Part shown: positions 7,976 through 16,536 of the stretch, one piece after another | How the letters are laid out: the number at the start of each line of letters is the position of its first letter | How positions within the stretch are numbered: the stretch's first letter is position 1 | NCBI GenBank assembly: GCA_900541195.1 | Contig: UQIY01000013.1 | Span: 1 to 46,093, forward strand | Origin: an uncultured Collinsella sp. | Lineage (GTDB): Bacteria; Actinomycetota; Coriobacteriia; Coriobacteriales; Coriobacteriaceae | Length of the DNA stretch: 46,093 nt | Direction of reading: 5' to 3' | Made by a program: the position numbers and the translations under genes | Notes under the pieces: generated by a model | Database searches by the model: none | Told to the model about the DNA's origin: nothing | What the model saw: only the letters and a program-made list of their open reading frames with translations

Positions 7976-8103
7976 ATGTTCAATGGCCGTTGTTTTCTGC
8001 CCCTCAAGTGGTGAACTTCTCCTCGGGGCTGTTGATTCCCCCACGCGCCCCCTTCCGTTCTCTGTGTTCCCCTTATACTCCTTGTACAAGGAGGTAAGAA
8101 GTC

Positions 8104-10845
8104 ATGGACAAGACCGCACAGGACAGCTTGGCAAAGAAGCCCGTCGACATGAGGGGCAGGATTCTCGAGCATCTCGAGGCCCTCACCTCTGCCGTCTCGC
8201 TCGACGACCTTGCCCGTCTGTCCACCTCCGACATCGCCGAGACGCTCATCATCTCCAGGAGTCTGGCGAGCCAGTACCTCAACGACCTTGTTCGCGCCGG
8301 CCTTGTGGTTAAGGTGGCGGGCAGGCCTGTCCGTTATTTTCATCGCCGCGCGTTCCAGAAGCGTTTTCAGGTAAAGCTCTCTGCAAGCGAGTACGCCTCG
8401 CTCGCCGACCTCATCCAGGCGACGGGAATCGCCGATCACCGTGACTTCGCGCGTGCCGTGGGCTTTGACCTGAGCCTCAGCTCCGTTGTCGAGCAGTGCA
8501 AGGCTGCGGTTCAGTACCCTCCGTTCGGCCTGCCCATCCTCTTGAGCGGCGGCGTGGGTGTCGGCAAGTCTTTCCTTTCTCGTCTTGTGTACGAGTACGG
8601 CAAGAACCAGGGCTTGCTGTCCCGCGACTCCTCCTATGTGCGCATCGACTGCGCCGGGGTCCCGGACGCCGCCTCGTTCAACGGGCTTCTTGACGAGTCG
8701 ATCGCGAAATCGCGCGGGGGTGTGGTTTTTGTCAACGGCATCGAGGCACTCTCTCCCTCTGCGATGGAGCGCTGCCTTGCGACGGCCCTCGGGCTCGATG
8801 CCTCCCAGGATGCGCCGCGCGCTCGCCTCGTTCTTTCGACGACGCTTTCCGCCGATGACCTGAAGGTTTCCTCGGCCTACAGCAAAATGCCCATCTGTGC
8901 CCGCGTCCCCTCACTCAAGGAGCGGACCCCCGAGGAGCGCGAGGATCTCATCTTGAGCTTCCTGCGCAGCGAGGGGTGCCGAATCGGTTCTGATGTGAAG
9001 ATTAGCCGCGGCGCATACCGTTGCCTCGTGAACGCGGACTTTTCCGATAACATCGCCGGCTTGCGCGCCTGCGTGACGAACTGCTGCGCCAAAGCGTTCC
9101 TCAATCGCGAGGGCGACTACGTCGTCGTTCGCCCGTATCTTCTTCCCAGCGGGCTCCTCTCCTCCGCGCAGATCGATCAACAGCCCGACGATGGCGTTCT
9201 GATCGACGCGTCCCTGGATGCCGCCGAGAGCACAGGGCCGGTCGAGCAGGCGCTCGATGCCCTGTGCTCTCTCGATGAGCGATTCTGCGCCGGGGAGCTC
9301 TCTGTCTCCGAGCTCGTCTCGCAAGCTGTCTCCGCTGTGCGCGGCGTTGAGGATCACTTGATCTTCGGCCGCGGCGTTACCTCCTCGAGGTCGCGCGCCT
9401 TCGAGCGCATCGTGGGCGCGGTCCTTGCCGACGCAGGCTCTTCTTATGGCATCGAGCTTTCGAGGAAGGTCGCTTTTCTACTGGCCCAGGAGATTTGCCT
9501 GCAGTTGTGGCCGGGCATCGGCCTGGCTAAGCGAAAGTCTGCCTGTGCGGAGCAAATCTCCCATCTCCTCGGTGCCGTGACCTCCGAATTACCGTTTGCC
9601 TCGAGCGTCTCCGATCAGGTCGCCGCAGACGTGGAAGGGGCGCTGGGAATCTCGCTCGATCACTTCACGAAGACGCTTCTGACGCTGTGCGTTGCATCGG
9701 AGTCTCGCGACGCGAAGGCCCTTCGAACGCTCTGCGTCATCTTGTCCCACGGCTACTCAACGGCGACGAGCATCGCCGACGCGGCGAACCGTATGCTCGG
9801 CATGCATGTGTACGAGGCGGTCGACATGCCCTACGACCAGCAGCTGAAGGACATCGTCGGTCCGCTCCAGCGCCTCGTCGACCGCCATTCCTACTGCACC
9901 GGGGTCGTGTTCCTCGTCGACATGGGATCCTTGGAGGAGGCCTATAAGGCCCTCGAGAACGTTACCGACTCCACTATCGGCGTGGTGAACAACGTCTCTA
10001 CCGGTCTTGCGCTCGAGATCGGGGTCGGGCTGCTCGGCGGCAAGTCCATCGCCGAGGTTCTTGGCGATGCGACCGACGCGTGCGTGACGCACTGCAAGGT
10101 GATCGAGCGCGCCAACCGTGAGGACGCCATCGTCTTCTGCTCCGAGTCCGGGGTCGACGCCGCGGAGAGGATACGCCAGCTCGTCTCGCAGAGCCTCCCG
10201 CGCACCATAGGCGCGCGCCTGCTCACGAGGGCCTTCAAGCAGCTCGTCGCGAACGGGTCGAACGACGCCGTTTTCTCCGAGCACCGCGTCTGCGCCGTCA
10301 TCGGCACGGGAGACCCCGGGGTCGCCTCCGTCCCTTTCGTCGCCCTCGAGGACATCATGTCGACGGCGTCCGCCTCTAAGGTCGATGCCGTGTTCGGCAG
10401 GTGGCTTGACGCTTCCGAGCTCTCTTCTTTCCACGAGAAGCTGCTCTCGAACATGACGCTGCAGAACGTCATCCGCTCCATCACCATCCTCGACCCGGAG
10501 CGGCTATTCCATGAGATCGAGAGCGCCGTGCACGAGCTTCAGCGCAGGACAGGCGAGAAGATCGGCAGCAACGCCATCATTGGGCTCTACGTCCACCTCT
10601 GCTGTCTCGTCGAGCGCCTTGTTACCAGAAACCCCATTGAGACCTACGTTGGCCAGGACCGCTTCGAGGAGGAACGCGCCGATTTCATCGAGTCCTTCAG
10701 GCAGAGCTTCTCGAGCATCTCGACGCGCTATCGCGTAGAGGTTCCCGTAAGCGAGATCGCATATGTCTTCGACTACATAAGCGTGAGCGCCGCCCCGGCG
10801 CGAGAAGAGCGCCTCGGCTCCTCGGACCTCCTGCTCGACGAGTGA
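8104..10845 (+). CDS. LevR/ManR-type PTS-controlled transcriptional activator lacking the sigma-54 contact motif
   Basis: A 913-residue regulator of the LevR type. Order: a winged HTH (about 15-75), an AAA+ domain (about 120-330), a degenerate PRD-like region (about 375-480), a mannose-type EIIA domain with His549 in SHGYSTAT, an EIIB-like region, and a PRD with His831 in GLYVHLCC. These His residues are where PTS proteins phosphorylate LevR homologues. Walker A is intact (GGVGVGKS, 149-156), but the stretch that should contain GAFTGA is deleted. Walker B reads FVNGIE, with Asn211-Gly212 where Asp-Glu is expected. The AAGGAGG site lies 9 bases before the ATG. It presumably controls the downstream PTS operon, but not through sigma-54. 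Confidence 0.9.
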   Translation: MDKTAQDSLAKKPVDMRGRILEHLEALTSAVSLDDLARLSTSDIAETLIISRSLASQYLNDLVRAGLVVKVAGRPVRYFHRRAFQKRFQVKLSASEYASLADLIQATGIADHRDFARAVGFDLSLSSVVEQCKAAVQYPPFGLPILLSGGVGVGKSFLSRLVYEYGKNQGLLSRDSSYVRIDCAGVPDAASFNGLLDESIAKSRGGVVFVNGIEALSPSAMERCLATALGLDASQDAPRARLVLSTTLSADDLKVSSAYSKMPICARVPSLKERTPEEREDLILSFLRSEGCRIGSDVKISRGAYRCLVNADFSDNIAGLRACVTNCCAKAFLNREGDYVVVRPYLLPSGLLSSAQIDQQPDDGVLIDASLDAAESTGPVEQALDALCSLDERFCAGELSVSELVSQAVSAVRGVEDHLIFGRGVTSSRSRAFERIVGAVLADAGSSYGIELSRKVAFLLAQEICLQLWPGIGLAKRKSACAEQISHLLGAVTSELPFASSVSDQVAADVEGALGISLDHFTKTLLTLCVASESRDAKALRTLCVILSHGYSTATSIADAANRMLGMHVYEAVDMPYDQQLKDIVGPLQRLVDRHSYCTGVVFLVDMGSLEEAYKALENVTDSTIGVVNNVSTGLALEIGVGLLGGKSIAEVLGDATDACVTHCKVIERANREDAIVFCSESGVDAAERIRQLVSQSLPRTIGARLLTRAFKQLVANGSNDAVFSEHRVCAVIGTGDPGVASVPFVALEDIMSTASASKVDAVFGRWLDASELSSFHEKLLSNMTLQNVIRSITILDPERLFHEIESAVHELQRRTGEKIGSNAIIGLYVHLCCLVERLVTRNPIETYVGQDRFEEERADFIESFRQSFSSISTRYRVEVPVSEIAYVFDYISVSAAPAREERLGSSDLLLDE

Positions 10846-10968
10846 CCTTCCCCGCGCCGCCGCAAGCTGACCGCGCGTCCTCAATAATCCGATAACCCCT
10901 TGCCCGGCGCGAATCCGGATAGCGCCGAGGCAGTACCGAACGTAAAACTTCATTTGATAGGAGCAAAC
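10846..10968 (+). promoter_or_regulatory. Intergenic region expected to hold the PTS operon promoter
   Basis: This 123-base gap between the LevR-type regulator and IIB is the natural place for the regulated promoter. I find no TGGCAC-N5-TTGC element of the sigma-54 type and no convincing sigma-70 hexamers at good spacing. The ribosome-binding site GATAGGAG precedes the IIB start. Confidence 0.35.
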
Positions 10969-11442
10969 ATGAGTGTTGTTATGGCACGAATCGACAATCG
11001 CCTGCTTCACGGCATCATCGTGACGCAGTGGGCCCCGGTGTCGGGCGCGACCCGAGTCATGGTCATCGACGACAAGGTTGCCGGCGACGAGGTCCTGAAG
11101 TCCACTATGAGGATGGCGCGCCCCGCGGGCATGGCCGTCTCGATCATCTCCGAGCAGACCGCGCTCAAGAACTTCGCGGCGGGCAAGTACGACCGCGAGA
11201 AGGTCTTTGTCATCGCCAAGGAGCCCGAGACGATCCTTCACCTGGTCGAGTCGGGCATTGAGCTCCCGTCGCTGATCGTCGGCGGCTCTCTTGTCAAGGA
11301 GGACGGCGTCCAGCTCACCCAGCGCGCCTATGCCTCCGCCGAGAACGTCCAGAGCTACAAGGCGCTCATCGCCCGCGGCGTCAAGGTGACGGCACAGTTC
11401 GTGCCCGCCGACAAGCCCGTCTCCGTCGCCGACCTCATCTAA
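10969..11442 (+). CDS. PTS mannose/sorbose-family component IIB
   Basis: The phosphocarrier IIB subunit (157 aa) of a mannose-class phosphotransferase system. It accepts phosphate from IIA and passes it to the sugar as the sugar crosses IIC-IID. The active-site His14 lies in DNRLLHGIIVTQW, the canonical motif of the class. Length and ending (PVSVADLI) are typical. The ATG at 10969 with GAGCAAAC upstream is preferred over an in-frame codon at 10900, which would add an unconserved leader. It is the first gene of a tight operon; IIC starts 10 bases after its stop. Substrate cannot be read from IIB alone. Confidence 0.93.
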   Translation: MSVVMARIDNRLLHGIIVTQWAPVSGATRVMVIDDKVAGDEVLKSTMRMARPAGMAVSIISEQTALKNFAAGKYDREKVFVIAKEPETILHLVESGIELPSLIVGGSLVKEDGVQLTQRAYASAENVQSYKALIARGVKVTAQFVPADKPVSVADLI

Positions 11443-11451
11443 GGAGGGATC

Positions 11452-12237
11452 ATGGTCAACTTCACTATCCTGCAAGTCGTCCTTTTGACCCTGCTGGCCT
11501 TCATCAAGCACGTGGACTACTACGGCATCCCGATGATCTTCGTCAACTATGCCGTCTTCTGGGGCCTTATCACCGGCGTCGTCATGGGCGACTGGCAGAC
11601 CGGCCTCGTCATCGGCGGTACCATCCAGCTCATGCAGCTCGGCGTCGCGGGCTTCGGCGGCTCGTCGATTCCCGACTACGGCACGATGGCCATCATCGCC
11701 ACCGCCTACGGCGTGACCCTGGGCTCCGACACGGGCCTCGCCATCGGCCTGCCGGTCGGCATGCTCGGCATCCAGCTCGACGTCATCGTCAAGATCCTCA
11801 ACGGCTTCGTCGTCGAGAAGTCCCAGAAGTTCTGCGACGAGGGCAAGTTCAAGCAGATGAACGCCATCCTGTGGGTCTGCCCCGTGCTCTTCGGCCTGTG
11901 CGCCGCCCTGCCCGTCTTTGTCTCCGTGACCCTCGGCCAGCCCGCCGTCAACTGGCTCCTCGAGGTTATGCCCCAGTGGTTCCTCTCCGGCCTCACCCTC
12001 GCCGGCAAGATGCTCCCGGCCGTCGGCATCGCGATGCTGCTGCGTTACATGCCCACCGGCAAGTACTTCCAGTACCTGCTCGCCGGCTTCTTCCTCTCGG
12101 CCTTCCTGAACGTGCCCATCATCGGCGCCGCCATCGTCGGCGTTGCCCTCGCGATCGCGTTCTACCAGCGTGCCGAGAGGGACACCGAGCTCGCCGCCCA
12201 CGCTTCCGCAGACGCCTTCATCGGAGAGGATGAGTAA
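11452..12237 (+). CDS. PTS mannose/sorbose-family component IIC
   Basis: Membrane subunit IIC (261 aa) that forms the sugar channel together with IID. Several hydrophobic helices are evident, and the Gly-rich run GVAGFGGSSIPDYGTMAIIA in the first half is typical of the family. It is preceded by AAGGAGG and is translationally linked to IID, whose ATG is 3 bases past the stop. Codons are strongly G/C-ending, as in the rest of the operon, and more uniform than in the flanking core genes. The C-terminal tail after about residue 240 is charged and cytoplasmic. Confidence 0.92.
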   Translation: MVNFTILQVVLLTLLAFIKHVDYYGIPMIFVNYAVFWGLITGVVMGDWQTGLVIGGTIQLMQLGVAGFGGSSIPDYGTMAIIATAYGVTLGSDTGLAIGLPVGMLGIQLDVIVKILNGFVVEKSQKFCDEGKFKQMNAILWVCPVLFGLCAALPVFVSVTLGQPAVNWLLEVMPQWFLSGLTLAGKMLPAVGIAMLLRYMPTGKYFQYLLAGFFLSAFLNVPIIGAAIVGVALAIAFYQRAERDTELAAHASADAFIGEDE

Positions 12238-12239
12238 CC

Positions 12240-13073
12240 ATGGAAAACGAGAACATCACCGCCGTCGCCGAGGGCAAGCCCTCCGGCTACAAGGTCACCA
12301 AGAAGGACCTGCGCAACGCGAACTGGCGCTGGCTCATGAGCGTGTGCACCTTCAACTACCAGACCCAGCAGGGCGCCTCAGTCGCCTACGCCCTCTCGCC
12401 GGTCCTGAGGAAGATCTACACGAACGACGAGGACTATAAGCAAGCGCTCAACAACCACTTCCGCTACTACAACACCCAGCCTTGGCTCGCCGCCATCATC
12501 CTTGGCGCCTGCGTGGCCATGGAGGAACGTGACGGCCTAGCGGAGGCGGACGCCGTCCAAGACCTGAAGATCGGCACCATGGGACCGCTCGCCGGCGTCG
12601 GCGACTCCCTGCTCATGACCATGATCCCGACCATCATGGGCTCCATCGCCGCCTACATGGCCATCGAGGGCAACCCCGTGGGAGCCGGCATCTGGTTCGC
12701 GCTCATCCTGGCCATCTTCTGGGTCCGCATGCACGCCCTCGAGTTCGGCTACAAGCAGGGCGTGAAGCTCGTCACCGACTTCAGCGAGAAGCTTCCCAAC
12801 CTCACTGCCGCCGCCTCCGTGCTCGGCCTCACCGTGGTCGGCTGCCTCATCGCCTCGGTCATCGGCGTCACCTGCCCGATTAGCTTCAGCTTCGGCGACG
12901 TCTCGATGGAGATTCAGCCGCTGCTCGACAAGATCCTGCCTGCCATGATCCCCGCTGCCATCACGGGAAGCGCGTATTACCTTCTTACCAAGAAGAACGC
13001 GAGCATGACGGCCCTCATCCTCGTGGTGATCGTCCTCGCGATGGTCGCCTCCGCCGCCGGCATCCTCGCCTAG
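12240..13073 (+). CDS. PTS mannose/sorbose-family component IID
   Basis: Membrane subunit IID (277 aa) of the same transporter. The N-terminal cytoplasmic domain contains FNYQTQQG and PWLAAIILGACVAMEE, followed by MGPLAGVGDSL, all hallmarks of IID. The last third is hydrophobic with two or three helices ending at the C-terminus. The start almost touches IIC, so translational coupling is likely. With IIB, IIC and IIA it makes a complete mannose-class permease. Members of this class transport and phosphorylate diverse sugars, including disaccharides and fructose in LevDEFG, so the neighbouring hydrolase is the better guide to substrate. Confidence 0.92.
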   Translation: MENENITAVAEGKPSGYKVTKKDLRNANWRWLMSVCTFNYQTQQGASVAYALSPVLRKIYTNDEDYKQALNNHFRYYNTQPWLAAIILGACVAMEERDGLAEADAVQDLKIGTMGPLAGVGDSLLMTMIPTIMGSIAAYMAIEGNPVGAGIWFALILAIFWVRMHALEFGYKQGVKLVTDFSEKLPNLTAAASVLGLTVVGCLIASVIGVTCPISFSFGDVSMEIQPLLDKILPAMIPAAITGSAYYLLTKKNASMTALILVVIVLAMVASAAGILA

Positions 13074-13099
13074 CTTCGACCCAAGAGATTGGTGAATCA

Positions 13100-13498
13100 A
13101 TGAGAAAGATAGTTGTGGCGAGCCATTCCCTTCTCGCCCAGGGCTTCAAGGACACCCTCGAGTTCCTTACGGGTAAGAGCGACGCCGTCAACGCCGTGTG
13201 CGCCTACGTGAACGACAACGGCGAGGGGCTCGACGCGGCGGTCAAGGCGGCTCTTTCGGGCACTGACGAGGTCGTCGTCCTCACCGACGCGCTCGGCGGC
13301 AGCGTGAACCAGCGCTTCTCCCGCTTCGCCTCCGACCGGATCCACGTGATTGCGGGTGTCAACCTCCCGCTCGCCATGACGGTCGTGCTCGCGCGCCCCG
13401 ACGAGAAACTCGACTTCGACGCCCTCGTCAACGAGGCGCGCCAGCAGATCGTCTACGTGAACGGTGCCAGTTCCGCCGAGTGCGAAGACGACGAATAG
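13100..13498 (+). CDS. PTS mannose-family component IIA
   Basis: The soluble IIA phosphocarrier (132 aa), phosphorylated by HPr. His9 in VVASHSLLAQG is the phospho-acceptor, and VVLTDALGGSVNQ matches the conserved DLFGGSPxN-type loop. The C-terminus is acidic (ECEDDE). IIA being encoded after IID, as a separate protein, follows many Gram-positive loci of this class. It sits 26 bases after IID and 12 bases before the glycosidase. It is also the likely source of phosphate signalling to the EIIA/PRD domains of the upstream regulator. Confidence 0.92.
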   Translation: MRKIVVASHSLLAQGFKDTLEFLTGKSDAVNAVCAYVNDNGEGLDAAVKAALSGTDEVVVLTDALGGSVNQRFSRFASDRIHVIAGVNLPLAMTVVLARPDEKLDFDALVNEARQQIVYVNGASSAECEDDE

Positions 13499-13510
13499 AG
13501 GAGGTCGACG

Positions 13511-14635
13511 ATGAGAGAGTTCCTTAAGGACGTGTGGATGCACGGCGGTGAGGAAAGCCGCGCCATCACCCCCGAGAACATCACGGGCGAGAAGGGCCGC
13601 GCCGCCATGTCGGCCAGCCACCTCGGCGTCGGCCGCAAGGGCTCGTGCTGCGTGCCCCTTGAGTCCGGCGAGACCATCACGCTCGCGGACATCGAGGGCC
13701 CCGGCATCATCCGCCACATCTGGATGACCGTCCCCGACAAGACCGCCGCCGGCAGCTTCGTCATGCGCGACCTTGTGCTGCGCTTCTACTGGGACGACGA
13801 GGAGACCCCCTCGGTCGAGTGCCCTGTCGGCGACTTCTTCTGCAACGGCTTCGGTGAGCGCGCCATCGTCAACTCGATGCCCATCTGCGTGAACCCGACG
13901 GGCGGCATGAACTGCTACTTCGAGATGCCCTTCAGGAAGCACGCCAAGGTCACGCTTACGAGCGAGCACCCCGGGTTCATTAAGTACATCTTCTACACGT
14001 TCAACTACGCGCTCACCGACGTGCCGGACGACGCCATGTACTTCCACGCCCGCTTTAACCGCGAGCGCAGCACTCGCAGGGGCGTCGACTACACCGTGCT
14101 CGACGGCGTGCGCGGCAAGGGTTACTACGTCGGCACCTACATGGCCCTGTGCGCCCTGGAGCGCTATTGGTGGGGCGAGGGCGAGATGAAGTTCTTCCTC
14201 GACGGCGACGAGGAGTTCCCCACGGTCACCTCGACGGGAGCCGAGGACTACTTCGGCGGTGCCTGGGCCTTCCTCGACAGGCCGCCCCACGCGCTGCCCG
14301 AGGCGCAGTGCTTCAACACGCTGTTCGCCGGCTACCCGTACCGCTCGACGCGCGACGCCACGCGCGACCGCTTCAGCGCGGGCAAGCCGAACCCGAACCC
14401 GATGCTCGCGACCAACGACGACGCGCTGCCCAGGCACGGCCTCTACAGGTGGCACCTTCCCGACCCGATCTCGTTCAAGGAGGACCTGCGCGTGACGTTC
14501 CAGGACCTCGGCAACGACGACATCAAGCTCTACGAGCGCGAGGACGACATCTCCACCGTCGCCTACTGGTACCAAAGCGAGCCGCACGCCGTGCTCGCCC
14601 CGTTTGCCGCAAGGCAGGACCGCGTGCCCAGGTAG
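13511..14635 (+). CDS. DUF2961 / glycoside hydrolase family 172 enzyme, cytoplasmic
   Basis: A 374-residue protein of the DUF2961 family, now GH172. Characterised members include a Bifidobacterium alpha-fructofuranosidase acting on difructose dianhydride I, and arabinofuranosidases. The sequence shows the family blocks: IEGPGIIRHIWMT (about 61-73), WWGEGEMKFFLDG (220-232) and TSTGAEDYFGGAW (240-252). The two Glu motifs GEGE (222-225) and TGAEDYF probably hold the catalytic pair; this is by analogy. There is no signal peptide, so it must act on sugar already inside the cell, which fits its place directly behind a PTS. GAGGAGG precedes the ATG. The following fructokinase points to fructose as a product. 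Confidence 0.85.
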   Translation: MREFLKDVWMHGGEESRAITPENITGEKGRAAMSASHLGVGRKGSCCVPLESGETITLADIEGPGIIRHIWMTVPDKTAAGSFVMRDLVLRFYWDDEETPSVECPVGDFFCNGFGERAIVNSMPICVNPTGGMNCYFEMPFRKHAKVTLTSEHPGFIKYIFYTFNYALTDVPDDAMYFHARFNRERSTRRGVDYTVLDGVRGKGYYVGTYMALCALERYWWGEGEMKFFLDGDEEFPTVTSTGAEDYFGGAWAFLDRPPHALPEAQCFNTLFAGYPYRSTRDATRDRFSAGKPNPNPMLATNDDALPRHGLYRWHLPDPISFKEDLRVTFQDLGNDDIKLYEREDDISTVAYWYQSEPHAVLAPFAARQDRVPR

Positions 14636-14662
14636 GGTCGCCTCGAAACAAGCCAACGTTAT

Positions 14663-14700
14663 GGGCGCCCGCGGTTGACCATGACTGCGGGCGTCCCTTT
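14663..14700 (+). terminator. Intercistronic hairpin between the glycosidase and fructokinase genes
   Basis: GGGCGCCCGCGG (14663-14674) pairs with CTGCGGGCGTCCC (14685-14697) with two G-U pairs and is followed by only TTT. It looks like a leaky terminator or mRNA-processing hairpin that could lower expression of the kinase relative to the transporter. Confidence 0.55.
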
Positions 14701-14714
14701 GTAAGGAGGATCAC

Positions 14715-15599
14715 ATGAGCGAAAAGCAAATGAGGCTCGGCGCCCTCGAGGCCGGCGGGACCAAGATGGTCTGTGCCGTGGTGTCCGGTGACGGCGAGGT
14801 CCTCGACCGTATGGAGACCCCGACGCTTACGCCCGCCGAGACCGTCCCGCAGATGATCGAGTGGTTCACCGCCCGCGATGTGGACGCGTTGGGCATCGGC
14901 GCCTTCGGCCCGACCTGCGTCGACCCCAACGACGAGCGCTACGGCTCCATCCTCCAGACGCCCAAGCTCGCGTGGCGAGGCCATGGTCTTCGCGCCGCGT
15001 TCGCCGACGCCCTCGGGATTCCGGTGGCCTACGACACGGACGTGAACGTTGCCTGCCTCGGCGAAGTGGTCTTCGGCTGCTGCAAGGGGCTCGAGGACGC
15101 CGTCTACGTGACCATCGGCACCGGCGTGGGCGCGGGCGTCATGTGCGCGGGCAGGCTCCTTCACGGCATGCTGCACCCCGAGGCCGGCCACATGCTGGTA
15201 AGGACCCGTCCCACCGAGGAGGGACGCTGCGTCTGCCCGAGCCACGCGAGCTGTCTCGAGGGCCTCGCCTCCGGCCCCGCCATTGCCGCGCGCTGGGGAA
15301 AGCCCGCGGCCGAGCTCGCGGACAACGATGAGGCGTGGGCGCTCGAGGGGGATTATCTGGGGCAGATGTGCGCGAACCTCGTGCTCATGTACTCGCCTCG
15401 CCGCATCGTCCTCGGCGGCGGCGTGATGCACCAGGAGCAGCTCTACGGCATCGTCCGCAAGAAGACCCTCGAATATCTGGGTGGCTACATCCAGACCGCC
15501 GAGCTTAAGGACATAGAGAGCTACATCTGCGCCCCGGGCTGCGGCGGCGACCAAGGAATCCTCGGCGCGGCCGAGCTGGCAAGAAGGGCGCTCGCGTAA
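14715..15599 (+). CDS. ROK-family fructokinase
   Basis: A 294-residue sugar kinase of the ROK family, phosphorylating a free hexose with ATP in the cytoplasm. The phosphate-binding loop is EAGGTK (12-17), and GTGVGAG lies near 137. HPEAGH and the following CVCPSHASCLEG form the ROK zinc site (His plus Cys-x-Cys..Cys). The opening, the GFGP-like GAFGPTC segment and the CPxHxxCLEGLASGPA stretch resemble Bacillus YdhR, a fructokinase, so fructose is the likely substrate. AAGGAGG lies 6 bases before the ATG. It ends the operon, before a very strong hairpin at 15632. It would convert the unphosphorylated fructose released by the GH172 enzyme. Confidence 0.88.
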   Translation: MSEKQMRLGALEAGGTKMVCAVVSGDGEVLDRMETPTLTPAETVPQMIEWFTARDVDALGIGAFGPTCVDPNDERYGSILQTPKLAWRGHGLRAAFADALGIPVAYDTDVNVACLGEVVFGCCKGLEDAVYVTIGTGVGAGVMCAGRLLHGMLHPEAGHMLVRTRPTEEGRCVCPSHASCLEGLASGPAIAARWGKPAAELADNDEAWALEGDYLGQMCANLVLMYSPRRIVLGGGVMHQEQLYGIVRKKTLEYLGGYIQTAELKDIESYICAPGCGGDQGILGAAELARRALA

Positions 15600-15631
15600 C
15601 TTGCGCTCTCTCCGCCATACAACGCGTTAAG

Positions 15632-15687
15632 AAAAGACGAGCGCTTCTTGCCAATTGGGCGGCAAGAAGCGCTCGTCTTTTGCATTT
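15632..15687. terminator. Perfect 21-bp stem, bidirectional terminator
   Basis: Bases 15632-15652 pair without mismatch with 15661-15681 around an 8-base loop. A-tracts and T-tracts lie at both outer ends, so it can terminate the PTS/kinase operon on the plus strand and the methyltransferase genes arriving on the minus strand. Confidence 0.9.
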
Positions 15688-15694
15688 TTGTCTC

Positions 15695-16525
15695 TCAAAA
15701 TCTTATTTTCACGATTTGCATTTTCATCCCGTTGTCACCGACCCTTGCGAGAAACCGGAAAAAGCCGCTGACAGAAGGGTCTCTCAAATCGTTATAACCC
15801 AGCATATAGCCGCGACTTGTGACCTGCAGACGGCTGTCCTACGTGCCGATTTCCTTGGCGGCATCCGAAACCGCAAAATATGCCCCCACATCCTTGATTT
15901 TTGCAGTCTTAAGCCATGTTTTTGCGATCATCTTTACTGCCGTCCGATTGGCAGCATCAAAGACCAGCACACCGCCGGGGAAAGCGTCCGCCATCTCCCG
16001 CACCAGTTCCCGGACCTGCTGGGTCAGAAAGTAATAGAACACCCCGGAGGCAAAGAACACCGCCCCGCCGGAGGCATCGATTTTGCTAAACCATGTGGTG
16101 TCTTTCAGGTCGCAGGGGATATTTTGTTCTCGATCCCCGGCGGGCAGTAGCTGCTGCCGCAAGGCAATCACATCCGGGAAGTCCAGATTGTAAATCTTGC
16201 ATCTACCGTTGTCGCAGGTTCTGCCGGTGTTGTCCAGTCCGCAACCCAGATTGACCACCGCCGCATTGGGGTGGCCTTTCAGGTAATCCTGTACCTCGAA
16301 AGCAAGATCACCCTGCCGCATGGCCACCTCCAGCGCACCAAAACGCTGCATCAGGCTGCGGGAGCTTTTCGCTGCCTCTGAAAAGTCGTAGTCGATTTGG
16401 TCGAGCAGACGAACCGCTGTTTCATCCCTATAAAGGTTCGGGTACAGCTCCGTACACAGCTTCCGGGAATACAGCGGGAGGATCAGCGTCTCCTGAACAG
16501 TGTTTTTCTCAATTTTACATTTCAT
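15695..16525 (-). pseudogene. TcmP/LCM-type SAM-dependent O-methyltransferase interrupted by an in-frame TAG
   Basis: A class I methyltransferase related to the leucine carboxyl/tetracenomycin (TcmP) group. VVNLGCGLDNTG is the SAM-binding motif I, and AVFFASGVFYYF and LVFDAANR follow in family order. The frame starts at ATG 16525 behind GAGGAAG and hits TAG at 15839-15841 after KEIGT. It then continues in the same frame for another 48 codons with the conserved family tail (SRGYMLGYNDLRD ... MKMQIVKIRF) to the TGA at 15695. Total length about 276 codons, normal for the family. The stop replaces a position where I expect Trp (TGG to TAG). It is a pseudogene unless read through. Base composition is visibly lower in GC than the PTS operon. 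Confidence 0.85.
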
Positions 16526-16536
16526 AGGTTTCTTCC

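Noticed and set aside
10846..10968. Sigma-54 promoter for the PTS operon
   Set aside because: No GG/GC pair at -24/-12 spacing was found, and the regulator lacks the sigma-54 contact loop.
13097..14656. 519-codon minus-strand frame over the glycosidase gene
   Set aside because: His/Ala/Val-rich antisense shadow; the plus strand has family motifs, a ribosome-binding site and operon spacing.
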